From contig NW_017265166.1 of NCBI RefSeq assembly GCF_001638985.1, positions 310,001 to 374,000 of the forward strand: 64,000 nucleotides of DNA. Direction: 5' to 3'. The notes under the pieces were generated by a model, which did not search any database, had not been told where the DNA came from, and worked only from the letters and a program-made list of their open reading frames with translations. The position numbers and the translations under genes are program-made. This DNA comes from Phycomyces blakesleeanus NRRL 1555(-). Lineage: Eukaryota > Mucoromycota > Mucoromycetes > Mucorales > Phycomycetaceae. This document shows, in pieces, positions 60,112-64,000 of this stretch (the stretch's first letter is position 1; every line of letters starts with the position of its first letter).

Positions 60112-63100
60112 ATCTCATGACACAATCAGGCTCTTGGCATAAGTATCTTGGTGAGACTTGGCTAGATCCGAACAACAGCAAAAGATCGAAAACAGGTAAT
60201 AATATTCTGAAGGTTTTTTTTCTGGAATATCACAACATTTCAAAGCCATTCATCTTTAATTTTTTTATGAGTATTTCAAATTGAGCTTAATAGCGTCTAA
60301 TGTTTTGAGCTAAATTCACTATTAGAATAACCTTAACAATGAGTATTAGATTAGTTTTTTCTGTTAGTCATAATATGATAACAGTAATCGATATATAAAA
60401 TCTTTCGCTTAATTTGACACTAGGAGTCCAAGTGTCCCCTTAATTTCTAGGCCTTTTAAAAGATGTGTAAAAGTACCGAGTTTTCTTTCTATATAAAATT
60501 ATAGACAAGTCCTTCCTTATACCTCTTTCACATATTAGAATTGGAATGATACAGAGAAGATTATCGTGACCCCTGCACATATAAAGTCGTATACTGCATT
60601 TATATGTTAAAAATGTCATATAAAGACACTTTGTCTCGTTAATGGACCATCTCGTTACGAGGGTCAGTAATGAGAAATTTACTATTGAAAGGTTCTGTGA
60701 GGTAGGATTCACAATATAAAAGTTACAATGCCAGTTAACAAACAGTCAGTAAAGTAAATTCTAGAGTACTAATAGGCTGCTTGCTTATCAAGTTTAATAA
60801 TAAATATACTTTCTGTTTTCCTTGTTATCACAACGGTACAGCTGGTATCGGTATGGGAAGAAAAGACTTAATACAGTTAGTTATTGGCTACCAAAAAAAA
60901 GGTTCTATAGGCATAATCTTTTTTAGAGCATCTCCAGCATTATCGTTTTTGTTTTTGTTTTTAAAAAAATCTTTATATGTAGAAGAGTTTTTCTTTGTAT
61001 CTTTACAAAATTTTCGGCTTGCTATTCACGCTTCACTATTGATTATTATTTTACCATTGGTATAATATAGCTTTATAAAGAAGAATGAAGAGAATATAAA
61101 AGCTTCAATAAATAAATAGATAAATAAAATTCAAGACCTTGAAAAGATCTACATGTAAGGATCGATTTAAAGATATTGCTGCAAACACATATTTGGAAAG
61201 CATTTTGTGTCTCAATCTTAAAGATACTGCTGGAAATTCTCCTATATATCAAAGATTGACCTTAAGCATTGTTTCGAGTGTCTGTTTGCAAATGAGCTCA
61301 TCTTCTGGATTCATATATTCCTAAAAGAAAATATATATGCGCACACACGCACAAAGCAGTCGCCTCAGAGCGTGGGAGTTATTTTTGAGTTTGAGGACAA
61401 TGTAGGTATAAAAGGATGTGAAATGAACAGGAGATGGACATAAGTAAAAAAAAAAAAAAAAAAAAAAAAGTAGACAAGAAGTGGACACGAAGTCTTTCTT
61501 TTTTTTTCTATCCGCCTACGTCATTACCTCCACCTTTACCGTGGTTGTACATAATTTCGAGAATTTTATCAACTTTATTATCTTGAAGTTTGGGGACTAT
61601 CCCTATTTATAGTAAAACTACTTCTGAGAAGTGGCTGGATGGTTATTAGAATGCGTAAAATGGTCTTCTTTTCTCAGATCAAGTTACTTTGAGAAGAAAA
61701 AGGTCTTAAACTGTTTCAATTGACAGTAGAAGCACTGTAGTTTGTACAATGATTTCACTCGCAGCGTTATCTAACGATTAATTTCTTTTGTATCTCGGAT
61801 AATTATCTTTAAATTGAACAATTATATATAATGCTCATTGCGTTCAATAAAGCACACGATACAATATATATGCTTTTGGTGATTCAAAACACGCATGTCG
61901 TATCAAAGATGCTTCCTTTTTTCTTTAAGAAGTAATCAGTGGTATTTTGTACTAATACTGTTGTTTTGGTGTTACAGTAAGAAGAAAAAGAAAAAGAAAA
62001 AGACAGTCAAGATATAACGACCCTAATAAAGCCTATCTCTGTCTCACAAAAACCTAAATATAAAATGATTTCTACCCTGAGGGCTGAGAGGCAATTTTGA
62101 CAAGTATGGGATACATGTATTTTTGTACACTGTACATCAAACGGCAGAGTTTGATACATTCAGTCAAATAAACACGTCTCTGGCTTATTTGAACCATGAA
62201 TGATAGAGACAGAGGTTTATTAGGAACAAAACCTCGATAAAATAACTAAAGTCGTAAGAAGCATAACAAGAGAGATTTCCAGGACGGAGTAAGTATCATG
62301 ATTATATATACATATATATAAATGACCCGAGTATGGTTACTTCCATTACTACAAGTATTGTTCCTTGGGTAACTTTGTGCTTTTTGTTCGGCATAAGAGG
62401 CAAATTCACTTTCCATGCATGTTTAATACATGTACATACAATTCATATGTATATACCTCTCGGACAAACATATTGACATTATGTAGTTCATTAAGTATGT
62501 CGGATATTTTTAAGTGTAGATTGAATACACCAAGTACTACAATTAAAATCTCTTATGCTTCTATTGGACCTTTTCTTTAAAGTAAAATAAAAATAAAGGC
62601 TTGGTAGCACAGGTCAAGTTTAATTAAGAAGAAAAAAGCAAAAGTAGGATGGCTTTAAGACGGAGAAAAGGCTGTAAGGATCTAACCAACTCTTGTTAAA
62701 AAAAAACCAACAGATTGGTGAAATGCATCTATGGTTCGGCAGAACCGGAGTAAAAAATCTTGTTTTAAGATTGATCAGTTACGATCTTGTCTAGTATTTC
62801 TAAAGAACAGCTAAAGGGTTTGTCCGGCATGAGACTAATGGACATGGTGTGTATTCAATTCTATCTGTATACTGAATATAGGGAAATTCAAGGACAATAA
62901 CAGCCGATCCTTATAGCCAAAAAACATACCGTAATGGTATTAAAATTGTATAAGAATAGTATCTTAGTTTGTGTAAGATATTAGTAAATCAATATTTTCC
63001 GTGAGACCATGGATATTTCCCACATTATCCCATGAAAATAATTATATAATAGTAACTGAACAGCTATACAGTTATGCAGAATAATACATAAAAGGCGAAA

Positions 63101-64000
63101 TATGTCCTTTTTGCAAATATACGGATTTAACCTGACTCATACGACCTGGAGACTCAACACCTTCCTCCTTTAATATATCAAGAGACTAGTATAGCCCGAC
63201 AGGACGGCCTAGATATCATATCATATCATATCATATCCTATCCTATTTTTTTTCTGCTGCCTTAAAAAGCAAAGCTCGACCTTCCTTTTATATCTGACAT
63301 AGTAATCAATAGATCCCTTTTCTCCCTTTCTTTCAAAGTAAAAGGGTTCAACATTGGAACATTAATGGTATATGCTGTCGGAAGAGAAATAATTATTTCC
63401 AAAAGACGGTAGATGCCAAGAAAAAGGCCCTGGTGCTGGGAATCTTTTTATAAAATAAAATAAAGTAAAATCAATTGACTGTTACATCTACTAATAATTG
63501 GTCATACTATAGCACACTGGCTCATAATATATCATTCATTCACATTTTTTATAAGCATTTTAAACTTGGTTGGTCACATATCGAAAGTAGACCACACTAT
63601 AATAGGAAAGCAAAGGTGGTCGAAGCTGATACAAAGGCATTTTTTAAAGTCAAGAAAATAAAAGACTAAAAAAGGAATTTTGAAGATAAAAACCTTTTCC
63701 AAATAAAGACATTTTCACCTAACGTATTTTATTTTAACCATAACAATATAATTTAATGATAGGATGACAGTTAAAGTGTATTTGGACCCCGCACTTATAG
63801 TGAGCAATACCAACTTTTACAATTCATCTATGTCCAACCATATTGTCCAAACTATAGATAATGATCAATTTTGACCAATTTGTGTAAAATAGAATGAAAC
63901 ATGCCATCCAGTTGGCTCCCTGGAGATCTTCCAAAACTGGAGATAGCACAAAGATGAAGGAGTTTCTAGTTTGCTTTAATATAAAAGAAAGGGTATTGCT
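60112..64000. other. 3.9-kb gene-poor end of window
   Basis: No firm gene. Coding-like scraps occur at 60117-60190 on the plus strand (MTQSGSWHKYLGETWLDPNN, then a GTAATA donor-like site) and at 61139-61324 (RFKDIAANTYLESILCLNLK). Neither connects to further exons that I can defend. A 25-base A-run lies at about 61446-61471, and TATCA repeats at about 63218-63242. A real gene could begin near the right edge, but I cannot support one. Confidence 0.45.
61446..61471. repeat. Poly-A run
   Basis: An uninterrupted run of about 25 A on the plus strand. It could be a simple slippage tract or the tail of a retroposed sequence; no target duplication is evident. Confidence 0.8.

Noticed and set aside
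60117..60190. Possible first exon on the plus strand
   Set aside because: It looks coding for 25 codons and ends at a donor-like site, but no downstream exon joins it, and it faces a minus-strand candidate.

Overview
The window is nuclear DNA from an AT-rich filamentous fungus, most likely an early-diverging one (Mucoromycota, Mucorales-like). The evidence is intron-dense genes with short GT-AG introns, long AT-rich spacers full of microsatellites, a PAS plus X18-loop GATA factor of the white-collar-2 kind, a DCAF12-type WD40 receptor that ascomycete yeasts lack, and decayed Tc1/mariner-like transposases. I cannot name the species. I see no rRNA, tRNA, CRISPR array, telomere repeat or organellar DNA. 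All gene models below were built by hand from splice sites, reading phase and remembered family sequences.

Layout. 1-273: the 5' end of an unidentified gene running off the window. 606-2686: DCAF12-like WD40 protein. 5739-9018: ABC-F ATPase (ABCF3/Gcn20 type). 9019-17526: an 8.5 kb gene-poor stretch. 17527-20599: PAS/GATA transcription factor. 23942-24727: broken transposase. 25014-30616 is the densest block: GID8, HIS6, FHIT-like HIT hydrolase (divergent from HIS6) and NSE3/MAGE (tail to tail with FHIT). 31103-35983: two tandem F-box/LRR-like paralogues, each with a second exon that a simple ORF search misses. 36300-36920: decayed coding remnant. 37887-41790: small conserved-looking protein, Dpy-30/Sdc1 subunit, and ALG7. 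42590-46000: a transposon graveyard with Tc1-like relics and a 430-bp TA-flanked MITE. 46861-50388: V-ATPase subunit e, divergent from PP2A B55 (CDC55). 51775-54507: long disordered protein with a C-terminal Cys-rich basic domain. 56689-58454: branched-chain dehydrogenase E2. 58455-64000: mostly gene-free, with one low-confidence spliced candidate at 59524-60111.

The genes are ordinary housekeeping and regulatory genes with no operon-like logic. Several touch protein turnover (DCAF12, GID8, two F-box proteins), but I see no sign that they form one system. The most noteworthy points are structural: a 5-nt microexon in the HIT gene, two GC-AG introns, a 7-nt terminal exon in CDC55, the duplicated F-box locus with its conserved cryptic exon, and the MITE. 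I did not find a convincing undescribed biological system.
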